From Mitsuaria chitosanitabida ATCC BAA-476 = NBRC 102408 (GTDB lineage Bacteria; Pseudomonadota; Gammaproteobacteria; Burkholderiales; Burkholderiaceae_C), in the NCBI RefSeq assembly GCF_001598255.1, contig NZ_BCYP01000036.1:62001-126000 (forward strand): a DNA stretch of 64,000 bases, in the 5' to 3' direction. The notes under the pieces are model-generated. The model was not told where the DNA came from. It was given only the letters and a program-made list of their open reading frames with translations, and did no database searches. The stretch's first letter is position 1, and the number at the start of each line of letters is the position of its first letter. The position numbers and the translations under genes are program-made. This document shows, in pieces, positions 39,219 to 51,321 of the stretch.

Positions 39219-40394
39219 TCACTGCCACGACATGTTCTTCGACCACTTGATCCCTGACGTCGGGCATTTCCCGCTGTTGCCGGGATAGCTCGCGTTGATG
39301 ACCTGATTCACCACGCTGACGCTGCCCATCGTCGGGTCCTTCTTGTAGATGTCCAGCGCCATGCTCGCGCGCCAGCAGTTGTCCGGATCGTCGCCCAGGC
39401 TGGAGGACTTCAGCCAGCGGATGTACTGGTCCGTCAGGTAGGTGGCGAAGCAGGTCTCGGCGCTGAGGCTGCCGCAGTTGCCGGCCGACTTCACCGAGGA
39501 GAAGGCCGAGATGCTGCCGATCGAGCCCGTGTTCACCTGCACCTGGAAGGCCAGGCCCACCAGGTTGTAGCGGTCGAAGGCGGTGAAGCCGATGCCCTTG
39601 AGCGCGTTCAGCACCGGGACCAGCTTGTCCTGGTCGATGTGCGCGTAATGGCTCATCACGTACTTGTCCTGCTGCGTGTCGAAGGCCGATTGCAGCGCGC
39701 CGCAGATCTTGGTCAGCGCCGCGCGCTTGTTCTTGTCGGAGCGGCTCTTGGACGGATACGGATCCAGCGCCGTGTCGTCCGCCTGGAAGTTGCCCGCCGT
39801 CACGCCGGTGACCTGCACGCCCCAGGCCAGCATGTCGGCGTTGGTCGCGTTGCTCTTGCCCAGCACGTAGGGCGCGAAGGCCTTCTTGAAGTAGTCGGGG
39901 AAGTCGCCCACCGTGGTGACGCCGACCGGACCGAAGGTGTCGCCGCGGTAGTCGGAGATCCCTTGCGCCGCCTCGTAGTCGACTTCGCAATAGCGCCAGG
40001 GGCCGACCTCCTGGTAGTTGGTCGTGCCGTTCTCGGGGTAGGCGTCCATGCTCAGCACGGCCTGCCATTGATTGACCGTCAGCTTGCGGCCCTTGTCGAA
40101 GACCGCGCCATAGACGCGCGAGTCGCCGACCGGAATCACGCCCGCCGCGGCGGCGGCCTTGGTGGCGGTGACCAGCGGCTCGCCGGTGGCCGTGTGGGTG
40201 TGGGTGTAGAGCCAGCCATCCTGCACGTAGGCGCTGCTGGCGCCGCTCTTGGGGCCGGCCATGCCGGCGACACGGTTGCCCGCCGCCAGGGCCGGCGAGG
40301 CCGCGCCGAACGCGGCGGCCAGGGTGGAAGCGGCGAGCAGCGGCAGCGCCGCGCGGCGCGCGAAGCGACGCAGATCAGGTCGAGGAAGTTGCAT
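39219..40394 (-). CDS. choA: Chitosanase, GH80 (ChoA-like)
   Basis: 391-residue secreted endo-chitosanase hydrolysing beta-1,4 GlcN bonds. Signal peptide residues 1-38 (cut near PALAAGN). The GH46/GH80 signature is readable: Glu121 in YPENGTT, Glu141 in VDYEAAQG, then SDYRGDTFG and a following Gly/Asp. Glu121 and Glu141 match the numbering I recall for the catalytic pair of Mitsuaria ChoA, as does total length. AGAGG lies six bases before the ATG. A promoter with a shared operator is at 40488-40532. Probably the first step of chitosan use, followed by the GH9 gene. Confidence 0.92.
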   Translation of the reverse strand: MQLPRPDLRRFARRAALPLLAASTLAAAFGAASPALAAGNRVAGMAGPKSGASSAYVQDGWLYTHTHTATGEPLVTATKAAAAAGVIPVGDSRVYGAVFDKGRKLTVNQWQAVLSMDAYPENGTTNYQEVGPWRYCEVDYEAAQGISDYRGDTFGPVGVTTVGDFPDYFKKAFAPYVLGKSNATNADMLAWGVQVTGVTAGNFQADDTALDPYPSKSRSDKNKRAALTKICGALQSAFDTQQDKYVMSHYAHIDQDKLVPVLNALKGIGFTAFDRYNLVGLAFQVQVNTGSIGSISAFSSVKSAGNCGSLSAETCFATYLTDQYIRWLKSSSLGDDPDNCWRASMALDIYKKDPTMGSVSVVNQVINASYPGNSGKCPTSGIKWSKNMSWQ

Positions 40395-40487
40395 GGGTTG
40401 CCTCTCTGAAGTCGTGTGGCCGTAGCCACGTGGGGGGTCGTAGCCTGCGAGCCGCGCGACTGCTTCCAAGCCGCTCGCCGGCGCCGA

Positions 40488-40532
40488 ATGTAGGAGAGGT
40501 TCCGCGCTGCCGTCAATATTTAAAACCAGTGG
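40488..40532 (-). promoter_or_regulatory. choA promoter with candidate ROK operator
   Basis: On the minus strand: CCACTGGTTTTAAATATTGA (40513-40532) runs into -35 TTGACG (40511-40516), then exactly 17 bp, then CTACAT (40488-40493) as -10. Predicted start near 40481, leaving about 87 bases of leader before choA. The upstream 20-mer is shared, 17/20, with the kinase promoter at 41990-42009 in the same position and orientation relative to its -35. Confidence 0.7.
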
Positions 40533-40682
40533 ATGTATTGAAATGTGAGGCCCGGGGCGGGGATTACACTGAGCGCCCGGTCGACCCGCCCCGCACCACG
40601 GGGTCCGCGCGGCACGCGTATAACGCTGCCCTGACACCGGGGGCCCGCCCGCCATCCCGGGCGCAACGAACCCAGCAGCCGC

Positions 40683-41927
40683 ATGAGAACGATTGGCCGA
40701 GGAGCCACCCAACAGTCCAGTGCCCCGTACAACCGCCGCGTTGTGCTGGATTTCATCCGCCAGCAGGGCGCCGCCTCGCGCAAGGACATCGCGGACATGG
40801 TGTCGCTAAGCCCGCAGACGGTGGCCAACATCACGAACGAGCTGGAGGAGTTCGGGCTGATCGTGTCGCGGCGGCAGAAGGTGGACAAGTCGCGCGGCCA
40901 GCCGCCGATCGCCTTCGAGCTCAACCCGCAGGCCGGCCATTCCATCGGCATCAGCCTGGAGCCGGGCCGCGCCTCGGCCGCGCTGGTCAACCTGATCGGC
41001 GAGATCCAGCACCGCTGCGAGGTCGACATCGACACCACCGATCGCCAGAAGATGCTGGCGACGCTGTTGCAGCTGATCGCGCGCCTGCGCCGCGAATCGA
41101 CCGATCGGCTCTGGGGCATCGGCATCGCGCTGCCGGGCCCGCTGGGCCATACCGAGATCAGCTTCGTCGGCCCCACCGCGCTGGAAGGACTGAGCGACCT
41201 GTCGGTGCTCGAGGAACTGGGCGAGGCCACCGGCCTGCCGCTCTTCCATCGCATCGACAGCGTGGCCGGCGCGCTGGGCGAGACGCTGTTCGGCGTCGCC
41301 CGCCACCTGGACGACTTCTTCTACCTGCACCTGGGCATGGGCCTGGGCGGCGCGCTGGTGACGGGGCGCTCGGCCTATCCGGGCGCCAACGGCAACGCCA
41401 CCGAGATCGGCCACGTGCCCATCGTGCCGGGGGGCCGGGCGTGCTACTGCGGCAACCGCGGCTGCCTGGAGCGCTACGTGTCCATGCACTCGCTGGCCGA
41501 GGCGCTGGGCGTGACCGACCACGACGTGTGGATGCTGGACATCGGCGAGCGCCTGAAGAATCCCGACGACGAGGCGCTGCACGCCTGGTGCCGCGAGGCC
41601 GCCGACCGGCTGCGCGACGCGGTCGCGATGATCGAGAACATGCTGGACCCGCGCTCCATCGTGATCGGGGGCTCCGCGCCCAAGGTGCTGGTGGAGCACC
41701 TGGTGGCGCTGGCCCAGCCCTGGCACCGCTCGGTGCGCGGCGGCGTGGCGGATCCCGCCACGCGCCTGCTGCTGTCGGATCGGCAGGATGACTCCTCGCT
41801 GCTCGGCGCCGCGGTGCTGCCGATCTACGAGATGCTCTCGCCCCGCCTGGAAGTGCTGCAGCAGGACCGGCGCGGCACCCTCGACGCGGCCGAGTTGCTG
41901 GGCAACAAGCCGATGTCTCGGCGTTAA
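40683..41927 (+). CDS. ROK-family transcriptional regulator (NagC/XylR type)
   Basis: 414 residues: winged HTH at about 15-75 (ASRKDIADMVSLSPQTVANI), then a ROK sugar-kinase-like domain. The zinc motif is CYCGNRGCLE near residue 257, preceded by GNATEIGHVP and the LGMGLGGALV loop. ROK regulators bind a sugar or sugar phosphate and release DNA; NagC senses GlcNAc-6-P. Divergent from choA and upstream of a sugar kinase, so glucosamine or its phosphate is the likely ligand. A GC-rich hairpin without T-run follows (41945-41962). Confidence 0.93.
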   Translation: MRTIGRGATQQSSAPYNRRVVLDFIRQQGAASRKDIADMVSLSPQTVANITNELEEFGLIVSRRQKVDKSRGQPPIAFELNPQAGHSIGISLEPGRASAALVNLIGEIQHRCEVDIDTTDRQKMLATLLQLIARLRRESTDRLWGIGIALPGPLGHTEISFVGPTALEGLSDLSVLEELGEATGLPLFHRIDSVAGALGETLFGVARHLDDFFYLHLGMGLGGALVTGRSAYPGANGNATEIGHVPIVPGGRACYCGNRGCLERYVSMHSLAEALGVTDHDVWMLDIGERLKNPDDEALHAWCREAADRLRDAVAMIENMLDPRSIVIGGSAPKVLVEHLVALAQPWHRSVRGGVADPATRLLLSDRQDDSSLLGAAVLPIYEMLSPRLEVLQQDRRGTLDAAELLGNKPMSRR

Positions 41928-41986
41928 CCCGGACCCGCGCCGATGCGGGGGGCAGGCCCCGCCCGCCGACCTAGGGTAAATACTTC

Positions 41987-42034
41987 AATCCATTGGATTT
42001 AATTATTGACGGGCGGATTCTCGGGCTCCTATAG
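41987..42034 (+). promoter_or_regulatory. Kinase-operon promoter with candidate ROK operator
   Basis: AATCCATTGGATT (41987-41999) is a perfect dyad around one T. CCATTGGATTTAATTATTGA (41990-42009) matches the choA element at 17 of 20 positions and runs into TTGACG (42006-42011); 17 bp later is CTATAG (42029-42034). Transcription should start near 42041, only about three bases before ATG 42044, so the mRNA may be leaderless. Confidence 0.72.
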
Positions 42035-42043
42035 TCGGCGCCC

Positions 42044-43081
42044 ATGGAAACAGAACGCCAATCGGACCGCTTCACGGAACGTCCTGACATCGCGCCGCTG
42101 AGCATCGTCGGCGACGCCGGTGTCGACCTGGTGCTGGGCTCGCTGGAGGGCTGGCCCACGATCGGGACCGAGCTGCTGATGCCGCGCAGCGAGCTGCGCG
42201 CCGGCGGCTCCGGCGCCAACTCGGCGCTGGCCGCGCGCCACATCGGGCAACGCGCCCATCTGATCTCCGCCGTCGGCAACGACCAGCTCGGCCACTGGCT
42301 GGCCGAGCAGTTCACCGGGCTGCGCACCAGCCTCGAGATCTGCGACTGCGAGACCACCATGTCGGTCGGTCTGATGCACGCCTGCGGCGATCGCAACTTC
42401 TTCACCACGCAGGGCCACCTGCAGCGGCTGTCCGCGGCGCATGTGCTCGAGCACCTGCCGGTGGTCGGTCGGCGCGAGCGGGAGGCCCTCGTGGCATCGC
42501 CACTGTCGAGCGCGTCCGGCGGCGCGGCCGTCGCGCCGATCGCGCCGATCGCGCTGTTCACCGCGCCCTTCCTGCTGACCGAGCTGCGCGTCGGCTACGA
42601 GGCGCTGCTGGCCGAGGCCTCCTCGCGCGGCTATCAGGTCGCGCTGGACACCGGCTGGCCGCCCGAAGGCTGGCGCGACGGCACGCTGGCCGAGGTGCGC
42701 GGCTGGCTGCGCCACTGCGACCACCTGCTGATCAACGACCTGGAGGCGCGCAGCATCGCGGCCACCGAGGATCTGGCGCTCGCGCTCAAGCGCATCGGCG
42801 CGGAGCTCAAGCCCGGCGCGAGCCTGATCGTGAAGGTCGGGGCGCGCGGCGCGCTGGGCCTGGAGCAGGACCGTCGCGTCGAGCACGCGATCGAGCCGGT
42901 CGACATCTTCGACACCATCGGCGCGGGCGACGCCTTCAACGCCGGCTATCTGTCGGCGCGGCTGCGCGCGGCCGGCATGGCCGAGGCGCTGGCCGCCGGC
43001 TGCCGCACCGCGGCGGCCATCCTGGCCCGCTTCCCCCGCAAGACCATCCGCGCCGGCGAGTTCGCCGACTGCGTCGCCTGA
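42044..43081 (+). CDS. PfkB-family carbohydrate kinase
   Basis: 345-residue ribokinase-like sugar kinase. Substrate-binding motif ELRAGGSGANSALAARHIG near residue 50 and the ATP/anion-hole signature DTIGAGDAFNAGYL near 288 with catalytic Asp. An Ala/Pro-rich insert (SPLSSASGGAAVAPIAPIA) lies near 155. No ribosome site precedes ATG 42044, in line with a leaderless message from the promoter just upstream. In a chitosan locus it may phosphorylate glucosamine or a derived sugar acid; the acceptor is not evident from sequence. Followed after 23 bp by the sugar MFS gene. Confidence 0.88.
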   Translation: METERQSDRFTERPDIAPLSIVGDAGVDLVLGSLEGWPTIGTELLMPRSELRAGGSGANSALAARHIGQRAHLISAVGNDQLGHWLAEQFTGLRTSLEICDCETTMSVGLMHACGDRNFFTTQGHLQRLSAAHVLEHLPVVGRREREALVASPLSSASGGAAVAPIAPIALFTAPFLLTELRVGYEALLAEASSRGYQVALDTGWPPEGWRDGTLAEVRGWLRHCDHLLINDLEARSIAATEDLALALKRIGAELKPGASLIVKVGARGALGLEQDRRVEHAIEPVDIFDTIGAGDAFNAGYLSARLRAAGMAEALAAGCRTAAAILARFPRKTIRAGEFADCVA

Positions 43082-43104
43082 ACGTCCGCATCGAGGCCCC
43101 CGCC

Positions 43105-44334
43105 ATGAAGCACCGTGCATTGATCGTCGGCTACATCCTGCTGATCTGGTTCGTGATCTCCTTCGTCACCAACCTGATCGGCCCGCTGATGCCGATCATC
43201 ATCCAGGACTTCAAGCTGAGCCTGGCCATGGCCGGCTTCCTGCCGTTCTCCTTCTTCCTGGCCTACGGGCTGGTGTCGATCCCGGGCGGGATGCTGGTGG
43301 AGGCCAAGGGCTCGCGCACGACCATCCTGGTGGCCTTCTCGCTGAACTTCGTCGGCGCGCTGGCGATCGCGCTGATGCCCAGCTATGCGACGGCCATCGG
43401 CGGGCTCTTCGTGATCGGGCTGGGCATGGCGCTGCTGCAGGTGGTGATCAACCCCCTGATGCGCACGGCGGGCGGCGAGGCGCACTTCGCCTTCTTCTCG
43501 GTGATGGGGCAACTGGTCTTCGGGCTGGCGTCCTTCCTCAGCCCCTTCGGCTTCAAGCTGCTGATGGAGCGCCCCGACGCGGGCGCGGGCCTGGCGTGGG
43601 TCCCCTTCTACTGGATCTTCGCGCTGGCCTTCCTCCTGCTGATCGCGGCCAACCAGACGCTGCCCTTGCCCGAGGTCGAGCTCAAGGACGACGAACGCGC
43701 CGGCGGCTGGGCCGCCTACAAGGAGCTGCTCGCGCGCCGCGACGTGAAGCTCTTCTTCCTGGGCATCATGGCTTACGTCGGCACCGAGCAGACGCTCGCC
43801 AACTGGATGTCGCAGTTCCTCGCCACGTACCACCACTTCTCCGCGACGGAGGAGGGCGCCGACGCGGTGGGCCGCTTCTGGGGGCTGATGTCGCTGGGCT
43901 GTCTGCTCGGGCTGGGGCTGCTGAAGCTGCTGGACTCGCGCGTCGTGCTGGCGGGCTTCACCGTGCTGGCCATCGGCTGCGCCGCGATCGCGCTGTTCGG
44001 GCCGGCGGGCGCGGCGCTGTGGGCCTTCCCGCTGTGCGGCTTCTTCCTGTCGGTGATGTTCTCGGTGGTCTTCTCGCTGGGGCTGAACTCGGTCCCGCGG
44101 CATCACGGCGCCTTCTCCGGCGTGCTGTGCACCGGCATCCTCGGCGGCGCGGTCGTGCCCATGATCGTCGGCGTGCTCGGCGACGCCATCGGACTGCGCG
44201 CCGCGATGGGCGTGGTCTTCCTGACCCTGATCTACATCCTGGGCGTCAGCGCCTGGGCCCGGCCGCTGGTGCGCAACGAGACGGTCCCGCTGTCGCGCCT
44301 GATCGCGCAGCTCAAACCCCGGCAGCAAGCCTGA
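43105..44334 (+). CDS. Sugar MFS transporter (FucP/NagP-like)
   Basis: 409-residue carrier with about twelve spans, resembling the fucose:H+ symporter/glucose-galactose group: SFVTNLIGPLMPIII near residue 20, FSFFLAYGLVSIPGGMLVEA near 47, GLGMALLQVVINPLMRTAGG near 110 and NSVPRHHGAFSGVLCTGILG near 330. Members with GlcNAc specificity (NagP) are known. It sits 23 bp behind the PfkB kinase and 143 bp before a TonB receptor. Probable inner-membrane importer of the amino sugar released from chitosan. Confidence 0.9.
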   Translation: MKHRALIVGYILLIWFVISFVTNLIGPLMPIIIQDFKLSLAMAGFLPFSFFLAYGLVSIPGGMLVEAKGSRTTILVAFSLNFVGALAIALMPSYATAIGGLFVIGLGMALLQVVINPLMRTAGGEAHFAFFSVMGQLVFGLASFLSPFGFKLLMERPDAGAGLAWVPFYWIFALAFLLLIAANQTLPLPEVELKDDERAGGWAAYKELLARRDVKLFFLGIMAYVGTEQTLANWMSQFLATYHHFSATEEGADAVGRFWGLMSLGCLLGLGLLKLLDSRVVLAGFTVLAIGCAAIALFGPAGAALWAFPLCGFFLSVMFSVVFSLGLNSVPRHHGAFSGVLCTGILGGAVVPMIVGVLGDAIGLRAAMGVVFLTLIYILGVSAWARPLVRNETVPLSRLIAQLKPRQQA

Positions 44335-44477
44335 ATCCCTGTTCCCGCGAGCCACGGCCAGCCCGGCCGGGACGCGTCACGCCCCTACGACCGCCCTGGC
44401 GCACGCGCCGCGGTCCGACGACAAGAACGCAGAGACATCCCGAGATACATCAAGAGAGACCCAAGGAGAAGAGGACG

Positions 44478-47192
<2,715 letters not shown>

Positions 47193-47201
47193 TCGCGTCG
47201 A

Positions 47202-47241
47202 TCACGGCGTCACGGCGCCACGGCGTCGCGGCGTCGCGGCG
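47202..47241. repeat. Five tandem 8-bp repeats
   Basis: TCACGGCG x2, CCACGGCG, TCGCGGCG x2 directly behind the TonB-receptor stop codon. Short GC-rich tandem array in non-coding DNA; no function apparent. Confidence 0.7.
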
Positions 47242-47310
47242 GACAAGGTGACGCGGGGCAAGACCTGGCCCTGCGTCGCCGACCTCCGCAACAGGGATCC
47301 TGGAAATGCA

Positions 47311-47340
47311 GAAGGCCGCTCATGGAGCGGCCTTCGTTCT
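47311..47340. terminator. Bidirectional hairpin between TonB receptor and fbp
   Basis: Perfect 11-bp stem GAAGGCCGCTC / GAGCGGCCTTC with a 3-base loop, followed on the plus strand by GTTCTTCT. Located between convergent genes, so it may end both transcripts, though the T-tract is poor. Confidence 0.6.
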
Positions 47341-47386
47341 TCTCGGGCTGGCGCCAGGGGCGTCGACACCGCTCAGCGTGCGGGCA

Positions 47387-48406
47387 TCAAGGCGCCTTCG
47401 CTGCATCCAGGTGATATTGCGTCACCCGCTCGACTTCATTCTTGGAGCCCAGCACCACGGCCACGCGCTCGTGCAGCTTGGTCGGTTGCAGCTCCATGAT
47501 GCGCTGCTTGCCGTTGGTGGCGGCGCCGCCGGCCTGCTCGACGAGGAAGGCCATCGGGTTGGCTTCGTACATCAGGCGCAGCTTGCCGGCCTTGTTGGGC
47601 TCGCGCTTGTCCCAGGGATACATGAAGATGCCGCCCCGCGTCAGGATGCGATGCACGTCCGCCACCATCGACGCGATCCAGCGCATGTTGAAGTCCTTGC
47701 CGCGCGGTCCCGTCGTGCCGGCCAGGCACTCGTCGATGTAGCGCTTCACCGGCTCGTCCCAATGCCGCATGTTGGACATGTTGATCGCGAACTCCTTGGT
47801 GTCCGCGGGGATCTTCACGTCGTCGGCGGTCAGCACCCACGAGCCCTGCTCGCGGTCCAGCGTGAACATCGCCACGCCGTCGCCCACCGTCAGCACCAGC
47901 GTGGTCTGCGGACCGTAGACGCAGTAACCCGCCACCGCCTGCGAGGTGCCGGGCTGCAGGAAGTCCTCCTCGCTGACGCCCTTGCTGCCCTCGGCCTTCT
48001 TCAGCACCGAGAAGATGGTGCCGATCGAGACGTTGACGTCGATGTTGCTGGAGCCGTCCAGCGGATCGAACATCAGCAGGTACTCGCCCTGCGGATAGCG
48101 ATTGGGCACCAGGTAGATGCTGTCCATCTCCTCCGAGGCCATGGCGGCCAGGTGACCGCCCCATTCGTTGGCTTCGATCAGGACCTCGTTGGCGATGATG
48201 TCCAGCTTCTTCTGGACTTCGCCCTGGACGTTCTCGGACCCGGCGCTGCCGAGCACGTCACCCAGCGCGCCCTTGTTGACGCTGATGGCGATGCGCTTGC
48301 AGGCGCGGGCCACGACCTCGATCAGCAGACGCAGCTGCTGCGGGATGTGGCCGTGCAGGCGCTGCTGCTCGACGAGGTATTGGGTCAGGCTGACGCGACG
48401 ACTCAT
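47387..48406 (-). CDS. fbp: Fructose-1,6-bisphosphatase class 1
   Basis: 339-residue gluconeogenic enzyme hydrolysing fructose-1,6-bisphosphate to fructose-6-phosphate in the cytoplasm. The metal site [14 protein letters not shown] is near residue 115, the sugar-phosphate segment includes GGIFMYPWD and [20 protein letters not shown] near 265. Start 48406 has GGAG eight bases upstream. It follows pepN by 95 bp in the same direction; a fbp-pepN pair is common in Burkholderiales. Confidence 0.96.
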   Translation of the reverse strand: MSRRVSLTQYLVEQQRLHGHIPQQLRLLIEVVARACKRIAISVNKGALGDVLGSAGSENVQGEVQKKLDIIANEVLIEANEWGGHLAAMASEEMDSIYLVPNRYPQGEYLLMFDPLDGSSNIDVNVSIGTIFSVLKKAEGSKGVSEEDFLQPGTSQAVAGYCVYGPQTTLVLTVGDGVAMFTLDREQGSWVLTADDVKIPADTKEFAINMSNMRHWDEPVKRYIDECLAGTTGPRGKDFNMRWIASMVADVHRILTRGGIFMYPWDKREPNKAGKLRLMYEANPMAFLVEQAGGAATNGKQRIMELQPTKLHERVAVVLGSKNEVERVTQYHLDAAKAP

Positions 48407-48501
48407 GAAACGACTCCGGAGGTTGAAATTCGGTACGGTCCGCGGGCCCGGGCAAGGGGAGGTCCCGGCATCGGCCATCGGCCGACGCCGGGGTGGCCTC
48501 G

Positions 48502-51225
48502 TCAGCCCTGGGCGGCCTCGGCCGGCTCGGCGGCCGGGCGCGGGTCCAGCGCGAGCGCGCGCTCGACGATCTCGCGCACGTCGTTGGACAGGTCGGGCTT
48601 GGCGGCCACGCGGACGATGGCCTCGCGGGCGGCGCTGCGATAGGGCTGGGCCAGGGCGGTCCAGCGGTCCATCACGCGGGCCAGACGGCCGGCGACCTGC
48701 GGGTTGATCGCGTCCAGCGCCAGCACCTGCTCGGCCCAGAAGACGTAGCCCGCCGCATCGGCGCGATGGAAGGCCGCCGGGTTGAACATGCACAGCGAGA
48801 AGATCAGGCTGCGCGCGCGGTTCGGGTTCTTCAGCGTGAAGTCGGGATGCTTCATCAGCTGCTTCACCCGCGCGAAGGTCTTGCCCTCATGCTCGGCGGC
48901 GCGGCCCTGCAGCGCGAACCACTTGTCGATGACCAGCGGGTCGCCCTTGAACTGCGCATGGAAGCGGGCCAGCGCGCTGTCGGCCAGCTCGGCCTGCGCG
49001 TGGACCAGCGCGGCCAGCGCGCCCAGACGGTCGGTCATGTTGCCGGCGTCCTTGAAGCGCTGGTACGCGCGGCCCGGCCAGACGCCGTCACCGTTGCGGG
49101 TGGCGTTCAGGACCAGCATGGACAGCGCCAGGTTGGCCAGCGCGCGCTTGCCGCTCTGGACCGGATCGGGCTGGTAGCCGCCGGCGATCTGGTGCTCCTC
49201 GAAGGCCCAGACCCAGTCGGCCTGCAGCGCGGTGGCGAGCTGCGTCTGCGCGGCCTCGACGGCGGCGTGGATGGCTTGCGGATCGACCTCGGCCAGCTGC
49301 TCGGCGATGTAGGCCTCGTCCGGCAGTTGCAGCGCCAGCGCCTTGAAGGCGGGATCCAGCGCCGGGTTGCGCAGCACCGCGCGCATCGCGTCGAGGTAGG
49401 CCGCGTCCAGCGTCAGCTTCTGGCCGCCGCGCACGGCGCCCAGGATGCGCGCCAGCGCCAGGCGCTGGCTGGCTTCCCAGCGGTTGAAGGCGTCGCTGTC
49501 GTGCTTGAGCAGCGTCAGCAGCTCGGCATCGCCCAGGCCGTCGTCCAGCACCACCGGCGCGGAGAAGCCGCGCAGCAGCGACGGGACCGGCTCGCTCGGG
49601 ACGTTGATGAACACGAACTGCTGCTCGGCCGCGTCCAGCACCACGACGCGCTCGGTCTCGGTGGCGCCCGCGGCGCCGTCCTCGCCCTGCAGCATCAGCG
49701 GCAAGGCCTGACCCTCGCGGCTCAGCAGGCCCAGCGCGACCGGGATCACCTGCGGCTGCTTGCCGTCCTGGCCCGGCGTGGCGGGCGTGATCTGCTGCAG
49801 CGTCAGCGTGTAGGTCTGCGCGGCGGCGTCGTACTGGCCGCGCGCTTGCAGACGCGGCGTGCCGGCCTGCGAGTACCAGCGCTTGAACGCGTCCAGGCGG
49901 GTGGACAGCGCGGAGCCGGGGTTGGCGTCGGCGATCGCCTGCGCGAAGTCGTCGCAGGTCACGGCCTGGCCGTCATGGCGCTCGAAGTACAGCGACATGC
50001 CCTTGCCGAAGCCCTCGCGGCCGACCAGGGTCTGGTACATCCGCACCACTTCCGCGCCCTTGTTGTAGACGGTGGCGGTGTAGAAGTTGTTGATCTCGAC
50101 GTACTGGTCCGGGCGCACCGGGTGGGCCATCGCGCCCGCGTCCTCGGGGAACTGGCCGGCGCGCAGCGCGCGCACGTCCTGGATGCGGCAGACGGCGCGC
50201 GCGCTGGGCGTCGCGGCCATGTCCTGGCTGAACTCCTGATCGCGGAAGACCGTCAGGCCTTCCTTGAGCGACAGCTGGAACCAGTCACGGCAGGTGACGC
50301 GGTTGCCGGTCCAGTTGTGGAAGTACTCGTGCGCGACGATGGACTCGATGCGGTGGAAGTCCGCGTCGGTGGCGGTGGCGGGCGAGGCCAGCAGCGCCGA
50401 GGTGTTGAAGATGTTCAACCCCTTGTTCTCCATCGCGCCCATGTTGAAGTCGGACACGCCGACCACCATGAAGCGCTCCAGATCCAGCGGCAGCTTGAAG
50501 CGGGCCTCGTCCCACACGACCGAGGCGATCAGCGAGTTCATCGCGTGCTCGGTCTTCTCCAGGTCGCCCTGGCGGACGAAGACCTGCAGCAGATGGTCCT
50601 TGCCGCCGCGGGTGCGGACGCGCTGCTCGCGCGCGACCAGGTCGCCGGCCACCAGCGCGAAGAGATAGCTGGGCTTGGGGAAGGGGTCGTGCCACTTGGC
50701 CAGATGGCGGCCGTTGTCGAGCTCGGCGGTCTCCAGCAGGTTGCCGTTGGACAGCAGCACCGGGTACTTGGCCTTGTCGGCGCGCATCGTCACCGTGTAG
50801 ACCGCCATCACGTCGGGGCGGTCCAGGAAATACGTGATGCGGCGGAAGCCCTCGGCCTCGCACTGGGTGAAGAAGCCGCCGCCGGAGGTGTACAGGCCGG
50901 ACAGCGCGGTGTTCTTCTCGGGCGCGCAGGTGTTGCGGATCTCGAGCGTGAAATCGGCGTCGGGGACGTTGTCGATGATCAGCTCATGGCCTTCCTGGCG
51001 GAAGGAGACGCTCTCGCCGTCGATCAGCACGCGCAGCAGGTTGAGTTCCTCGCCATGCAGGCGCAGCGGGCCGTGGGCCACCGCGGCGTTGCGCTCCAGG
51101 CGCATCTTGCTGGTGACCAGCGTCTTGGCCGGATCGAGGTCGAAGCACAGGTCGACGGTACGGATCCAGAAGATCGGCGCGACGTAGTCCTCGCGGCGGA
51201 TCAGGGTGGCAGTGCCTTCACGCAT
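48502..51225 (-). CDS. pepN: Aminopeptidase N (M1)
   Basis: 907-residue zinc aminopeptidase removing N-terminal residues from peptides in the cytoplasm. GAMENKG is the exopeptidase motif near residue 263; HEYFHNW near 300 with the downstream Glu in [14 protein letters not shown] binds zinc. C-terminal helical domains complete the PepN layout. Same strand as prfB and fbp. Length and motifs are normal. Confidence 0.96.
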   Translation of the reverse strand: MREGTATLIRREDYVAPIFWIRTVDLCFDLDPAKTLVTSKMRLERNAAVAHGPLRLHGEELNLLRVLIDGESVSFRQEGHELIIDNVPDADFTLEIRNTCAPEKNTALSGLYTSGGGFFTQCEAEGFRRITYFLDRPDVMAVYTVTMRADKAKYPVLLSNGNLLETAELDNGRHLAKWHDPFPKPSYLFALVAGDLVAREQRVRTRGGKDHLLQVFVRQGDLEKTEHAMNSLIASVVWDEARFKLPLDLERFMVVGVSDFNMGAMENKGLNIFNTSALLASPATATDADFHRIESIVAHEYFHNWTGNRVTCRDWFQLSLKEGLTVFRDQEFSQDMAATPSARAVCRIQDVRALRAGQFPEDAGAMAHPVRPDQYVEINNFYTATVYNKGAEVVRMYQTLVGREGFGKGMSLYFERHDGQAVTCDDFAQAIADANPGSALSTRLDAFKRWYSQAGTPRLQARGQYDAAAQTYTLTLQQITPATPGQDGKQPQVIPVALGLLSREGQALPLMLQGEDGAAGATETERVVVLDAAEQQFVFINVPSEPVPSLLRGFSAPVVLDDGLGDAELLTLLKHDSDAFNRWEASQRLALARILGAVRGGQKLTLDAAYLDAMRAVLRNPALDPAFKALALQLPDEAYIAEQLAEVDPQAIHAAVEAAQTQLATALQADWVWAFEEHQIAGGYQPDPVQSGKRALANLALSMLVLNATRNGDGVWPGRAYQRFKDAGNMTDRLGALAALVHAQAELADSALARFHAQFKGDPLVIDKWFALQGRAAEHEGKTFARVKQLMKHPDFTLKNPNRARSLIFSLCMFNPAAFHRADAAGYVFWAEQVLALDAINPQVAGRLARVMDRWTALAQPYRSAAREAIVRVAAKPDLSNDVREIVERALALDPRPAAEPAEAAQG

Positions 51226-51321
51226 GGCGGGCTTCCTTGTGGGATGGGTGCTCGCGCACCGAGTGATTTCTTGTGGTGTCGAGGGCAGGGGCTCCCCCTC
51301 TCCGCGGGAGCCCCTGGCGCA

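Noticed and set aside
43596..44477. N-terminal extension of the second TonB receptor into the sugar MFS gene
   Set aside because: The receptor start at 44478 has a ribosome site and signal peptide. The earlier part is an out-of-frame reading of the MFS gene.
47311..47340. Hairpin considered as a riboswitch or small RNA
   Set aside because: A simple perfect stem with a 3-base loop between convergent genes is better explained as a terminator.
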